Assembly (NCBI RefSeq): GCF_002999135.1
Contig: NZ_CP027229.1
Coordinates: 1,054,001-1,118,000 of the forward strand
Origin: Capnocytophaga sp. oral taxon 878
GTDB taxonomy: Bacteria > Bacteroidota > Bacteroidia > Flavobacteriales > Flavobacteriaceae
DNA: 64,000 nt
Reading direction: 5' to 3'
The notes beneath the pieces are model-generated. The model did no database searches. It was given only the letters and a program-made list of their open reading frames with translations, and had not been told where the DNA came from. Position numbers and translations under genes: made by a program. Positions 44,087 through 52,416 of the stretch are shown piece by piece. Positions within the stretch are counted from its first letter, which is position 1. Each line of letters starts with the position of its first letter.

Positions 44087-44100
44087 TAACCATTTGGTTA
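44087..44100. promoter_or_regulatory. Probable TetR operator upstream of tolC
   Basis: TAACCATTTGGTTA, a palindrome except for its central bases, 33 bp upstream of the tolC start. Its 12-bp core is the exact reverse complement of the core found upstream of tetR at 44815-44826. Confidence 0.65.
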
Positions 44101-44127
44101 GGGTATAGATAAAAAATATATTGTTTA

Positions 44128-44162
44128 CCCCCATTCTCCTTCTTGGGAGGGGTTAGGGGAGG
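44128..44162. repeat. G/C-rich intergenic repeat, inverted relative of 36442-36475
   Basis: CTCCTTCTTGGGAG and GGGGTTAGGGGAGG overlap the tetR stop codon at 44153. The reverse complement aligns with the repeat between the two ATPase genes. Confidence 0.55.
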
Positions 44163-44770
44163 AACAATATCGCTTTAATCCATTGAGGGATAAGGGTTTT
44201 TCGCTGGAGCATTAGGGATTTATACGCCTCTTTGTCGGTTCTGCTCAGGGCGGTAAAGATAGGCTGGGCGATGAAGGGGAATATCACTAAACTGATCACG
44301 TTGAGCACGGAGTGCATAAGGTTGGGTTCGGTGATTCGTCCTTGCGCTACTGCCTCGGCGTATTGGCGGGCTAAGACTGAGTGCTCTAACGCTTGAAGGA
44401 TAGGGGTATTGGCAACAAAAGTCTCGGGGTTAGCACGCACCTCGTTGAACATAAAGGTAGGGAGCTCGGGTTCTTCTAGGAGTAAATCAGTGTAATTATT
44501 GACTATTAGCTCTATTTTCTGCTCTAAAGAAGTGTTTTTGTTGTTTAAAATATCGGAAACACCCTTAAAGAATTGTGCCATTGTTTCCATCATCACAATG
44601 CCAAAGAGTTTTTCTTTGCTGCGGAAATAATAGTTGAGCATTGCGTGATTGATACCTGCTTCCTCAGCAATATCACGGGTGCGAGTGCCTGCATAGCCCT
44701 TCTGGTGAAAGACTTTACGGGCAGCAGCTTTGATGCGATCTTCAGTGGATGTGTCTTTAGTGTTACTCAT
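44153..44770 (-). CDS. TetR-family regulator (CecR-like)
   Basis: A 205-aa TetR protein. The DNA-binding HTH spans about 8-56: DRIKAAARKVFHQKGYAGT, then RDIAEEAGINHAMLNYYFRSKEKLF. The ligand-binding C-terminal domain (about 80-200) is of the CecR type, as in E. coli, where CecR controls ybhGFSR. Here the same partners (HlyD, TolC, ABC genes) lie downstream. Two matching palindromes, one over its own -33 box and one before tolC, indicate autoregulation and control of tolC-hlyD. The last codons lie within a small intergenic repeat. Confidence 0.9.
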   Translation of the reverse strand: MSNTKDTSTEDRIKAAARKVFHQKGYAGTRTRDIAEEAGINHAMLNYYFRSKEKLFGIVMMETMAQFFKGVSDILNNKNTSLEQKIELIVNNYTDLLLEEPELPTFMFNEVRANPETFVANTPILQALEHSVLARQYAEAVAQGRITEPNLMHSVLNVISLVIFPFIAQPIFTALSRTDKEAYKSLMLQRKTLIPQWIKAILFLP

Positions 44771-44789
44771 TGTTGTTTGATTTCGGGGG

Positions 44790-44821
44790 CAAAGGTAAGT
44801 TAAACGTTTGTATTAACCAAA
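44790..44821 (-). promoter_or_regulatory. Promoter of tetR with overlapping operator
   Basis: TTTG (44818-44821), a 20-bp spacer and TACCTTTG (44790-44797) on the minus strand. The -33 box lies inside the palindrome AACCAAATGGTT (44815-44826), so a bound repressor would block it. Confidence 0.65.
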
Positions 44822-44826
44822 TGGTT
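44815..44826. promoter_or_regulatory. Probable TetR operator at its own promoter
   Basis: AACCAAATGGTT, with an extra GGTT half-site directly after it (44827-44830). The same 12-bp core, inverted, occurs before tolC. Upstream of it, 44831-45027 shows no gene. Confidence 0.65.
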
Positions 44827-45027
44827 GGTTATATATTTTTTATCACTATTTGTTAGAATTTGTATTAGAAGAATAAAAACAACTGAAAATCAGAAGTATA
44901 TAAGGTTAGAATACTTTTGTGACTTTTGGAAGAAAAAGAGCTATATTGTAATATTTAGGCTAGAAATTAGTTATTTAAAGTGAGAGTGGACTAAAGTGAC
45001 AATGACTATGGCATATTTAACTGATAT

Positions 45028-45058
45028 TTTGATACTTAGCAAATATTTTGTAATTTTG
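45028..45058 (+). promoter_or_regulatory. Promoter of the NADAR three-gene unit
   Basis: TTTG (45028-45031), a 19-bp spacer and TAATTTTG (45051-45058), 31 bp before the ATG at 45090. Confidence 0.65.
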
Positions 45059-45089
45059 CGGCGTATTATTTTATAAATTATTTATTGTT

Positions 45090-45908
45090 ATGATGACACC
45101 TCCTTGGATTAAATTTCCTGCTTATACTGAATTTACGATAGGCTGGCGTATGGGCGCTGGCGAAGATTATAAATCCAAGTTTTGGGACTGGTATGAGGGT
45201 CTTACCCCTGCTAAACAGCAGGAATACCAAGCTCTGTTTCCGTATCCTTGTTTTTGGCATTACAATAGATGGGAGGAGAATGAGCAGGATATAGATGATG
45301 AAGAAGACTATTATTACGAGGGAGTTGCGCTTTGGCAGCCCAAAGGTGCTTATAAATACTCCAAAAAAACTTTTATCAATTCGGCAAAGAAACTGAAGTT
45401 TATTTTCTTTTGGAAGCCTAATGCTAATGTTATAGATGAGTCTTGTTTGGGGCAGTGGCAGCCCTCGCCTTTTAGTGTAGATGGTGATAAATATTCTTGC
45501 GCTGAGCAGTATATGATGGCTGAAAAGGCGCGTTTGTTTGAAGATGAAGAGGTGAGAGAGGAGATTATGAACACTTCTGACCCTAAGATGATGAAAGCCT
45601 TGGGAAGGAAAGTGCGCAACTTTGACCCTCAGGTGTGGGACAAAGCTAAATATAGTATTGTGCTGAATGGGAATTACTACAAATTCACTCAGAATAAGGA
45701 AATGATGGACTTTTTGCTTTCTACAGGCGATAAAATACTGGTAGAAGCAAGTCCGGTGGATGCTATTTGGGGGATAGGCTTAGGCAAAGAGAATGAGAAA
45801 GCGAAGAATGTAGCTATGTGGCGCGGTCAAAACCTTTTGGGATTTGCCCTGATGGAAGTGAGAGATGAGATTAGGAAACTTTATAAGAATGTACATTTGC
45901 TAAAATAA
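45090..45908 (+). CDS. NADAR-domain protein (YbiA/RibX-like) with N-terminal extension
   Basis: A 272-aa cytosolic protein. The C-terminal NADAR domain (about 105-268) shows LGQWQPSPF, YSCAEQYMMAEKARLF, VWDKAKYSIVLNGNYYKF, SPVDAIWGIGLG and GQNLLGFALMEVRDE. NADAR proteins are N-glycosidases acting on ribose-linked compounds: YbiA/RibX-type members act on riboflavin intermediates, others remove ADP-ribose from guanine in DNA as antitoxins of DarT-type toxins. The N-terminal ~100 residues (Trp/Tyr-rich, then an acidic DIDDEEDYYYE stretch) are not part of the core domain. It is the first of three tightly packed genes, 5 bp before the next. Confidence 0.9.
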   Translation: MMTPPWIKFPAYTEFTIGWRMGAGEDYKSKFWDWYEGLTPAKQQEYQALFPYPCFWHYNRWEENEQDIDDEEDYYYEGVALWQPKGAYKYSKKTFINSAKKLKFIFFWKPNANVIDESCLGQWQPSPFSVDGDKYSCAEQYMMAEKARLFEDEEVREEIMNTSDPKMMKALGRKVRNFDPQVWDKAKYSIVLNGNYYKFTQNKEMMDFLLSTGDKILVEASPVDAIWGIGLGKENEKAKNVAMWRGQNLLGFALMEVRDEIRKLYKNVHLLK

Positions 45909-45913
45909 AAGAA

Positions 45914-47497
45914 ATGAATACAACAGAAAAATATGCTGAAGAAATCCTACAAGGGATAGTAAAAGGGTTTGGTAAATATATTGTGAAACCTCCTTATCAG
46001 AAGTGGTATCTTGATGAAGGGCTGGCTGATTATATTGTTGTGAAGCAAAGCAATAATAGAATTGAAGTGGCTTTGGACAGAGATGGTTTTGGTAGTGTAA
46101 CTACTAAAATAGAAGGTATAGAAAGGCTCTCGGGGGAGGAAATAGAGGAAATTCTCAGTATTGTACAAGAGAAAATTACTGAAATGTTCTTTGATGAGGT
46201 GCATTTTGGGAAGTTTCAGTACGAATTGACGACGGTACTAAACTTTAGACACGCTAGTAAGGAGTTTTATTTGGTGAATGAGCCTAGAAAGGTAGAACTG
46301 AAAGAGCGCTTTGATAGGTATGTGCAGGAAACTACTATTGATGGTAGTAGGAAGGTGATAGAAAATGAATGGATTAGTTTTTTAGACAAGTTATTCGACA
46401 CAAATCTTACTCAATACACTGAAAGCCAAATTATAGAAGTAGCTGAAAAGTATATGAAAAGTATAGAGGCTATGGGGAATAAAAAGTATCTTAAAGAGTA
46501 TCGGAGTTCATTGATTCATCGGGCTGGAAAGTGGAAAAAGGCGGTGTTTATGCCACTTTATTACCAAGTGAAAGGGAATGAAAAATGGAATAAAGAATAC
46601 ATTCTGAAGGCAGAAATTGCCCCTGAAAAAGTTGATGCGGAGAAATTAAAACTATTTGTACAGCAGGCTCTTTGGAAAATCAAATACAAACAATACAGTT
46701 GGGATGTGAAGTTTGCTTGTGAAGACTTGGAACGAGCTGCTAATGAACTAGGCTCGGAGAAAGCTAAGCAATACCTTAAAAAAGGTACGGGCGAGCTACC
46801 TGATGACCTTATTCATTACAAAGATAGCGGCTTGGAAGCTGATGCCAATGATGTATTTGCTACCATTAGCCTTAAAATCAAGCAAGAGACCGCTGAGGCT
46901 TATGGCAAAGCATTGGATTTTATCATTGCGCTACTTAAAGGAGGATTCGCTCATAGTTATCAAATCAAGCTGAGTTCAAAAGCTCCTAAGCTCTTTTTGG
47001 ATATAAAAGGCCTTGCTAAATCAAGCACGCATCGCTTTTTTGCACAAGCATTGCAATATGAGGCATTGCATCCTAAATTAGAGGAATACACCAAGGTAGC
47101 TATGAAAGAATTTGAATGGTATACCGATGTGGAAGAGGGTGAAAAGAGCTGTATGCCAGGAAGCTATGCTGTATTTGGCTTGGGACTTACCAACAAGAAG
47201 TACTTCGCGCTGGTGATAGAATACTTTAAGTTAGTAGATGATGAGCACCAGATGGTACACAAGCATTTTGTGAGTGCGCTGATAGAGCTGTATGGGTTTA
47301 GCGCAGAGACCTTGCCTGTGATATATGAAGGGGTGATTTCTTCGCAAGATGATGTGGTATTCAAACCACTTATAGAGACAATGCAAAATGCTGAAAACAA
47401 GGCGCTGCTTGACGATTTTTTGAAAGATAAAGAGGATTACTACCAAGAGGCGATGTATTATGCTGTGTATGGCAAGAACTGGAAGAAGAAGAAATGA
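45914..47497 (+). CDS. Large hypothetical protein, 527 aa (possibly DUF6138-like)
   Basis: A soluble, Lys/Glu-rich, largely helical protein. No signal peptide, membrane segment, P-loop or obvious catalytic motif is visible. I have a weak memory of DUF6138 proteins with this size and an MxxxEKYAEEILQGI-like start, so the family name is tentative. The central and C-terminal parts read as helical repeats (LKAEIAPEKVDAEKLKLF; FFAQALQYEALHPKLEEYTKVA). It begins 5 bp after the NADAR gene and overlaps the next gene by 4 bp, so all three are translationally linked. Confidence 0.75.
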   Translation: MNTTEKYAEEILQGIVKGFGKYIVKPPYQKWYLDEGLADYIVVKQSNNRIEVALDRDGFGSVTTKIEGIERLSGEEIEEILSIVQEKITEMFFDEVHFGKFQYELTTVLNFRHASKEFYLVNEPRKVELKERFDRYVQETTIDGSRKVIENEWISFLDKLFDTNLTQYTESQIIEVAEKYMKSIEAMGNKKYLKEYRSSLIHRAGKWKKAVFMPLYYQVKGNEKWNKEYILKAEIAPEKVDAEKLKLFVQQALWKIKYKQYSWDVKFACEDLERAANELGSEKAKQYLKKGTGELPDDLIHYKDSGLEADANDVFATISLKIKQETAEAYGKALDFIIALLKGGFAHSYQIKLSSKAPKLFLDIKGLAKSSTHRFFAQALQYEALHPKLEEYTKVAMKEFEWYTDVEEGEKSCMPGSYAVFGLGLTNKKYFALVIEYFKLVDDEHQMVHKHFVSALIELYGFSAETLPVIYEGVISSQDDVVFKPLIETMQNAENKALLDDFLKDKEDYYQEAMYYAVYGKNWKKKK

Positions 47498-48177
47498 GCC
47501 AAGAAGAACTTTTTTACAGAATATTTATCCTCTCTATTTTATTTAAAAAGAGAGATACGAGGGGGTCCTTCCTGAGAGAAGTATGCTATTTTTGTTTCTC
47601 GTTTTTGGGGATTTCTAAGCTTTTGGAAGCTATGGAAACAGAAGGACTCATCGGTCACGAAGGGAGGTATGAGAATTCTGACACTTTTGAAAAAATATTT
47701 ATCACAGAAAAAGGAAAGGAGTTCTTGATAAAAAATCATTCAAAGGCGACCTATACAGAAGATATGATTATTCAAGGGAGAGAAGAGTTAATTAATGATT
47801 TTCTTTGTTTACCTGTTGTAATACGAATTAGTAACATACCACAAGAAATAGCCTCTAAACTGATAGAAACTATAGAGACTATAGAGACTGAAAAGCTGCC
47901 TAAATGGCTGGAAGAGCGGTTAAAATCATTAACAGAGGAAGAAATATGGGGAAATGATTACTTGCAAACCTATGATATTTTCATACATAGAATTAAGAAC
48001 AAAAATTGGAGATTTAGGCACTTTAAGAAAGAAGAAAGGTGCTTAGAATTGCATTTTTCGTGCAAAAATAGTAGTTCCTTTTTTGATGTAATTACCGTTG
48101 CTTTTTTGTTGGGGATAGATTGTTATACCCAAATGGTAATAGATGACCCTATTTTTGGGGTTTATAGTCCTAAATAA
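47494..48177 (+). CDS. Hypothetical protein with possible N-terminal winged helix, 227 aa
   Basis: Its ATG overlaps the previous stop (ATGA). Residues about 20-80 have the look of a winged-helix fold: FLGISKLLEAMETEGLIGHEG followed by a beta-hairpin and FITEKGKEFLIKN, as in transcription regulators or restriction-type DNA-binding modules. The rest is a mixed alpha/beta region that I do not recognise. As the last gene of the NADAR unit it could be a regulator or a third functional component. Confidence 0.7.
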   Translation: MSQEELFYRIFILSILFKKRDTRGSFLREVCYFCFSFLGISKLLEAMETEGLIGHEGRYENSDTFEKIFITEKGKEFLIKNHSKATYTEDMIIQGREELINDFLCLPVVIRISNIPQEIASKLIETIETIETEKLPKWLEERLKSLTEEEIWGNDYLQTYDIFIHRIKNKNWRFRHFKKEERCLELHFSCKNSSSFFDVITVAFLLGIDCYTQMVIDDPIFGVYSPK

Positions 48178-48304
48178 TAGCATAAAAGCTGCTAACAGAC
48201 AGTTTAAGGCACTGAGAAAAACGCAGTGTTTTTAGGATTTTGTTGCGATTTTGGCAAAAAGAAACATCGGTATTAGAACGATTGATTTTCAGCCAAATAA
48301 TGCT

Positions 48305-48349
48305 TATCCTTCGTTTATAGTTCGTTTATCCTTCGTTATAGGTTCGTTC
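48305..48349 (+). repeat. 45-bp dispersed repeat, copy 3 (subtype A)
   Basis: Identical to copy 1 at 19024-19068, with similarity reaching downstream to about 48490. It lies in the 500-bp gap between the NADAR unit and the S46 peptidase and has the same direction as that gene. Nothing else is evident in 48178-48617. Confidence 0.9.
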
Positions 48350-48617
48350 ATCCTAAGGGATAGCTTTAAGGTGGTTGGGGTGTGGTTGGTAGAAAAATGG
48401 GCTGATTATTAAGGGATTGTATTTTTCAGCCACCACAAGATTGGGGGTAGTATTTTTTGAAATATTGGCAATAAAAATAGAAAATGGATGAGGAATTTTT
48501 AGTTTTTAGGAGTTGGAGGATAGAAATGGGGTATTTGCGTATTTAATATTACAATTTGGCAAGAAAAATATCAGTACTTTTATAAAGGAAAAGCAGGGAG
48601 GAACAAGGAGAAGAAAA

Positions 48618-48648
48618 TTTGCTAATTAGTAAATTATTTGTACCTTTG
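48618..48648 (+). promoter_or_regulatory. Promoter of the S46 peptidase gene
   Basis: TTTG (48618-48621), a 19-bp spacer and TACCTTTG (48641-48648), 30 bp before the ATG at 48679. It rules out the upstream start at 48619. Confidence 0.75.
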
Positions 48649-48678
48649 CGGCTTGATAAATCATTATATCACTTTTTT

Positions 48679-50844
48679 ATGAAGAAAATCAGTATGACAG
48701 TATTGGCTCTGTTGCTGCTTGTCCCTATGGCAAGAGCCAATGAAGGGATGTGGTTTTTGATGTTCATTGAACGCCTAAACCAGAGGGATATGCAGAAATT
48801 GGGCTTGCAGCTTACGGCTCAGGAAATCTATAGCATCAATAACAATAGCTTAAAAGATGCGATAGTACAATTTAATGGAGGCTGTACAGCAAGTATTATC
48901 TCAAAAGATGGTTTAGTACTTACCAACCACCACTGCGGTTATGGGAACATAGCACAGCTATCGACTCCTGAGAACAATCACCTACGAGATGGTTTTTGGG
49001 CGCGTTCGCACGCTGAAGAGTTATCGCCAAAACAATCGTTTGTACGCTTTTTTGTGCGTATGGATAATGTGACAGAGCGTATGCTATCGGTAGTGAACCC
49101 TACGATGAGCGAAAAAGAACGCGAAGTGGCTTTGAATAAAGAAATGGCTAAGATAGAAAAAGAAAATAGTGAGGGAGGGAAATATGTAGTATCGGTACGC
49201 CCTTTCTTTCAAGGAAATGAATATTATTACTTTGTATATCAAGACTTTAAAGATGTGCGCCTAGTAGGTACTCCTCCTGAAAGTATTGGTAAATTTGGCG
49301 GTGATACTGATAACTGGGAATGGCCCCGCCAAACAGGTGATTTTTCTCTTTTCCGTGTATATACTGACAAAGATGGGAATGCAGCGTCTTACTCTCCAAA
49401 TAATATTCCGCTAAAAGCAAAACGCTATCTAAAAGTGAGTCTAAAGGGCGTACAAGATAAGGATTTTGCTATGATTATGGGTTACCCAGGACGTACTAAC
49501 CGCTGGGAAAGTTCATATTGGGTAGATCAAAACGTTAAGTATGCTTATCCGGCGTGGGTAGAAGCCTCTAAAACAGCTATGGATGCTATGAAACGTTTTA
49601 TGGATAAAGATGATGCTGTACGCTTACTATACGCTTCACAATACTCAAGTATTGCTAATTATTGGAAGAACCGCCAAGGGATGATTGATGCCCTTAGCGC
49701 TCATAAAACAGCTAATAAGAAGCGTAAAGCTGAAGCAAAATTTGCTAAATGGGCAAAGAAAGCTGAGAATAAAGCTGAATATGGCGATGTGCTTAACACT
49801 TTGGCTACTTACTTTGAGAAAACTAATACCCAATCGGCAGATGAGAACTATTTGGGTATACTGTGGCGTGCTTCTTTCTTTATAAAAATACCTACACGCT
49901 ATGTAAATTTAGTAACAGATGCTAAAAGAGGTGGTATGCGTAATGACGAATTAGAGAAAAGAGTGGATAACCTACTTACAGAATACGACAAAGTAAACTT
50001 GGATGTAGAAAAGGCTATCCTTGCCGATATGCTAAAACTGTATGCTAACAAAGGTACTGATGTTCCTTCGGAATTAAAAGCTATTAAAGCACAATACAAT
50101 GGTGATTTCAATAAGTTTGTAGAAGATATTTTTGCAAAAAGTATGTACCGCAGCAAAGAAACTGCTAAAGAGGCTGTTTTCCCTAAAAACAATATCTATC
50201 AAACTGAAGAAGAGATGATTGCAACTTTGGCAAGTGACCCTATTTTGGCACTTTCTATTCCTCTTTTTGCTAATTATCGTAACCCTTCGGAAGAGCAAAT
50301 TAAGTTAGAAGATGCTTATGGCAAGGCTTATAGGAAATTTGTACAAGGTATGCGTAACTCTAAAGCAAGTAACATACTCTATCCTGATGCTAACTCTACT
50401 TTACGCTTGACATACGGTACTGTAAAACCATTAAAAGCAGACAAGCGCAACCCTGATGCTAAGAAGAATTTCTATACTACTTTCAATACTTTGATAGCAA
50501 AATACAAGAAAGGAGATGCTGAATTTGATATGCCGCAACGTATGCTTGACCTTTACCAAAAGAAAGAGTATGGTAGATATGCGGATAAAGACGGCTCTAT
50601 GCGTGTAAACTTCTTGAGCAACAATGATATTACAGGGGGTAACTCGGGCTCGCCAGTAATGAATGGCAAAGGAGAGCTTATAGGGCTTGCTTTTGACGGT
50701 AATATTGAAGCTATGGCAGGGGATGTTATCTTTGATAAACAACTGCAACGCACTATTAATGTGGATATTCGTTATGTGCTTTGGGTAATAGATATTTATG
50801 CTGGAGCAAAGAATATTATTGAAGAAATAGAAGTAATGCAGTAA
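48679..50844 (+). CDS. S46-family dipeptidyl peptidase (DPP7/DPP11 type)
   Basis: A 721-aa secreted serine peptidase with a signal peptide (cleavage after MARA, residue 20). The chymotrypsin-like catalytic residues are His85 (LTNHHCGYG), an Asp in GGDTDNWEWPRQTGDFSLFR, and Ser656 (GGNSGSPV). Residue 674, 18 after the Ser, is Gly (AFDGN); DPP11 enzymes, which prefer Asp/Glu, have Arg at the matching place as I recall, so this is more likely DPP7-like, with hydrophobic preference. These enzymes feed asaccharolytic or protein-degrading Bacteroidetes with dipeptides in the periplasm. No T9SS C-terminal domain is seen. Confidence 0.93.
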   Translation: MKKISMTVLALLLLVPMARANEGMWFLMFIERLNQRDMQKLGLQLTAQEIYSINNNSLKDAIVQFNGGCTASIISKDGLVLTNHHCGYGNIAQLSTPENNHLRDGFWARSHAEELSPKQSFVRFFVRMDNVTERMLSVVNPTMSEKEREVALNKEMAKIEKENSEGGKYVVSVRPFFQGNEYYYFVYQDFKDVRLVGTPPESIGKFGGDTDNWEWPRQTGDFSLFRVYTDKDGNAASYSPNNIPLKAKRYLKVSLKGVQDKDFAMIMGYPGRTNRWESSYWVDQNVKYAYPAWVEASKTAMDAMKRFMDKDDAVRLLYASQYSSIANYWKNRQGMIDALSAHKTANKKRKAEAKFAKWAKKAENKAEYGDVLNTLATYFEKTNTQSADENYLGILWRASFFIKIPTRYVNLVTDAKRGGMRNDELEKRVDNLLTEYDKVNLDVEKAILADMLKLYANKGTDVPSELKAIKAQYNGDFNKFVEDIFAKSMYRSKETAKEAVFPKNNIYQTEEEMIATLASDPILALSIPLFANYRNPSEEQIKLEDAYGKAYRKFVQGMRNSKASNILYPDANSTLRLTYGTVKPLKADKRNPDAKKNFYTTFNTLIAKYKKGDAEFDMPQRMLDLYQKKEYGRYADKDGSMRVNFLSNNDITGGNSGSPVMNGKGELIGLAFDGNIEAMAGDVIFDKQLQRTINVDIRYVLWVIDIYAGAKNIIEEIEVMQ

Positions 50845-50855
50845 CAGTTATAGCC

Positions 50856-50900
50856 ATTAGTCGTCAGTAGTTAGTAATGAACTAACTACTGACGACTAAT
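50856..50900. repeat. Perfect 20-bp inverted repeat with direct repeats
   Basis: Arms at 50856-50875 and 50881-50900 are perfect reverse complements with a 5-nt loop (AATGA). A 15-bp direct repeat GACTAATTACTAACT overlaps and follows (50894-50908, 50914-50928). There is no T tract, so it is not a classical terminator. It lies between the S46 gene and the MATE gene. Confidence 0.85.
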
Positions 50901-50936
50901 TACTAACTGATATGACTAATTACTAACTACTAAAGA

Positions 50937-52328
50937 ATGTTTTTATCAAGTTATACAAAAGAATTTAGATATAACCTTAAAATTGCTTACCCTATAATAC
51001 TGGGGATGTTAGGGCATACCCTTGTAGGAGTGATTGACAACCTAATGGTAGGGAAAGTAGGTACTACTGAACTGGGTGCTGCGGCTTTGGGTAATACGGC
51101 TATATTTATTGCCATGTCGTTTGCAATAGGTTTCTCGGTAGCAAGTACTTCATTGGTAGCAATGGCTGACGAAGCTGGCGATAAAGCTACCGCCCAACAG
51201 GTAATGAATCACGGAATGGTATTAAACTCTGTTCTGGGAGTGGTGTTATTTTTACTAATGTTCACTGTAGAACCTGTAATGCGTGCTACTGGACAGAAAG
51301 AAGATGTTATAGCTTTGGCTGTACCTTACACCCACTTAGTAGCTTTTTCATTAATCCCGCTGGGAGTATTTAGTACTTTTAAGCAATTTGCTGATGGCCT
51401 ATCAATGACTAAGCAGGCTATGTATGTTACCTTATTGGCGAACTTGGTAAACATTTTTTTAAACTATCTATTTATCTATGGGAATTGGGGCTGCCCTAAA
51501 TTAGGTGTAATGGGAGCTGGAATAGGCACCTTAGTATCACGGATAATAATGCCTATAATGCTGTTTTTTATGATGAAGAACCTGCAGAAATCACGTGAAT
51601 ATGTGATGAATATCAGCTTTAAGAATCTGCAGAAATCAATGTTTAAGAAAATTAGTAATATAGGTTTGCCTACGGGTATGCAGATGATATTTGAGACTGG
51701 TATTTTTACGGCAGCTATCTGGATAAGTGGTGCCCTTAGCAAGGAAGACTTATCGGCTAACCAAATAGCGTTAAACCTATCAAGCTTAACTTTTATGGTT
51801 GCTAATGGCTTGGGTATTACAGCTATGATACGTATTGGCAATCAGTTAGGGGCTAGGAATTACGCTAACCTACGTAGGGTGGCAATTTCGGTATTCCTTT
51901 TAGTGCTTTGTACGCAAGTATTTTTTGCAATTCTGCTAGCTGTGCTGCGCAATTGGGTGCCTTCCTTATATCTGGATATGAATACTACTGATATAGAAAA
52001 AATTGCTGAAAATACCTTAGTGATAAATGAAGCAGCAAAACTGTTGTTAATAGCTGCTATTTTCCAAATATCAGATGGGCTACAGGTAACGGCTTTGGGG
52101 GCTTTGCGTGGAGTACAAGATGCCAAAGTGCCTATGTATATAACCTTTGTATCCTATTGGCTGATAGCTTTCCCGATACTATACATATTAGGTATTCATA
52201 CATCGTTGGGGACTATGGGTATTTGGATTGGGTTACTTATAGGACTTACTGCAGCAGCAGTGTGCTTGCTATATAGGTTTAACCGGATTAGCTTACGCCT
52301 GATAGCAAATAGACATAAAGATAATTAG
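50937..52328 (+). CDS. MATE-family multidrug efflux transporter
   Basis: A 463-aa polytopic protein with about 12 membrane helices in two homologous halves. MATE features include YPIILGMLGHTLVGVIDNLMVG at the start, GFSVASTSLVAM, LPTGMQMIFETGIFTAAIWI at the start of the second half, and ALGALRGVQDAKVPMYIT. It belongs to the NorM-like branch and exports cationic compounds in exchange for Na+ or H+. The substrate is unknown. Confidence 0.93.
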   Translation: MFLSSYTKEFRYNLKIAYPIILGMLGHTLVGVIDNLMVGKVGTTELGAAALGNTAIFIAMSFAIGFSVASTSLVAMADEAGDKATAQQVMNHGMVLNSVLGVVLFLLMFTVEPVMRATGQKEDVIALAVPYTHLVAFSLIPLGVFSTFKQFADGLSMTKQAMYVTLLANLVNIFLNYLFIYGNWGCPKLGVMGAGIGTLVSRIIMPIMLFFMMKNLQKSREYVMNISFKNLQKSMFKKISNIGLPTGMQMIFETGIFTAAIWISGALSKEDLSANQIALNLSSLTFMVANGLGITAMIRIGNQLGARNYANLRRVAISVFLLVLCTQVFFAILLAVLRNWVPSLYLDMNTTDIEKIAENTLVINEAAKLLLIAAIFQISDGLQVTALGALRGVQDAKVPMYITFVSYWLIAFPILYILGIHTSLGTMGIWIGLLIGLTAAAVCLLYRFNRISLRLIANRHKDN

Positions 52329-52367
52329 CAAATTGGCAAATTAGTAAATTAGCAAATTGGCAAATTA
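52325..52367 (+). repeat. Two 19-bp AT-rich direct repeats
   Basis: TTAGCAAATTGGCAAATTA occurs at 52325-52343 and 52349-52367, overlapping the MATE stop. Similar TTAGTAAATTAGCAAATT stretches recur at gene ends elsewhere (48620, 60775), so it seems a common low-complexity spacer. Confidence 0.75.
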
Positions 52368-52416
52368 TGAATGAATGTGAAACTTTAATTTTTAAGACAA
52401 TAAGAAATAAACATAT

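Noticed and set aside
44912..44919. TACTTTTG as a promoter in the tetR-NADAR spacer
   Set aside because: No -33 box at the right distance, no gene directly downstream, and a better promoter exists at 45028-45058.
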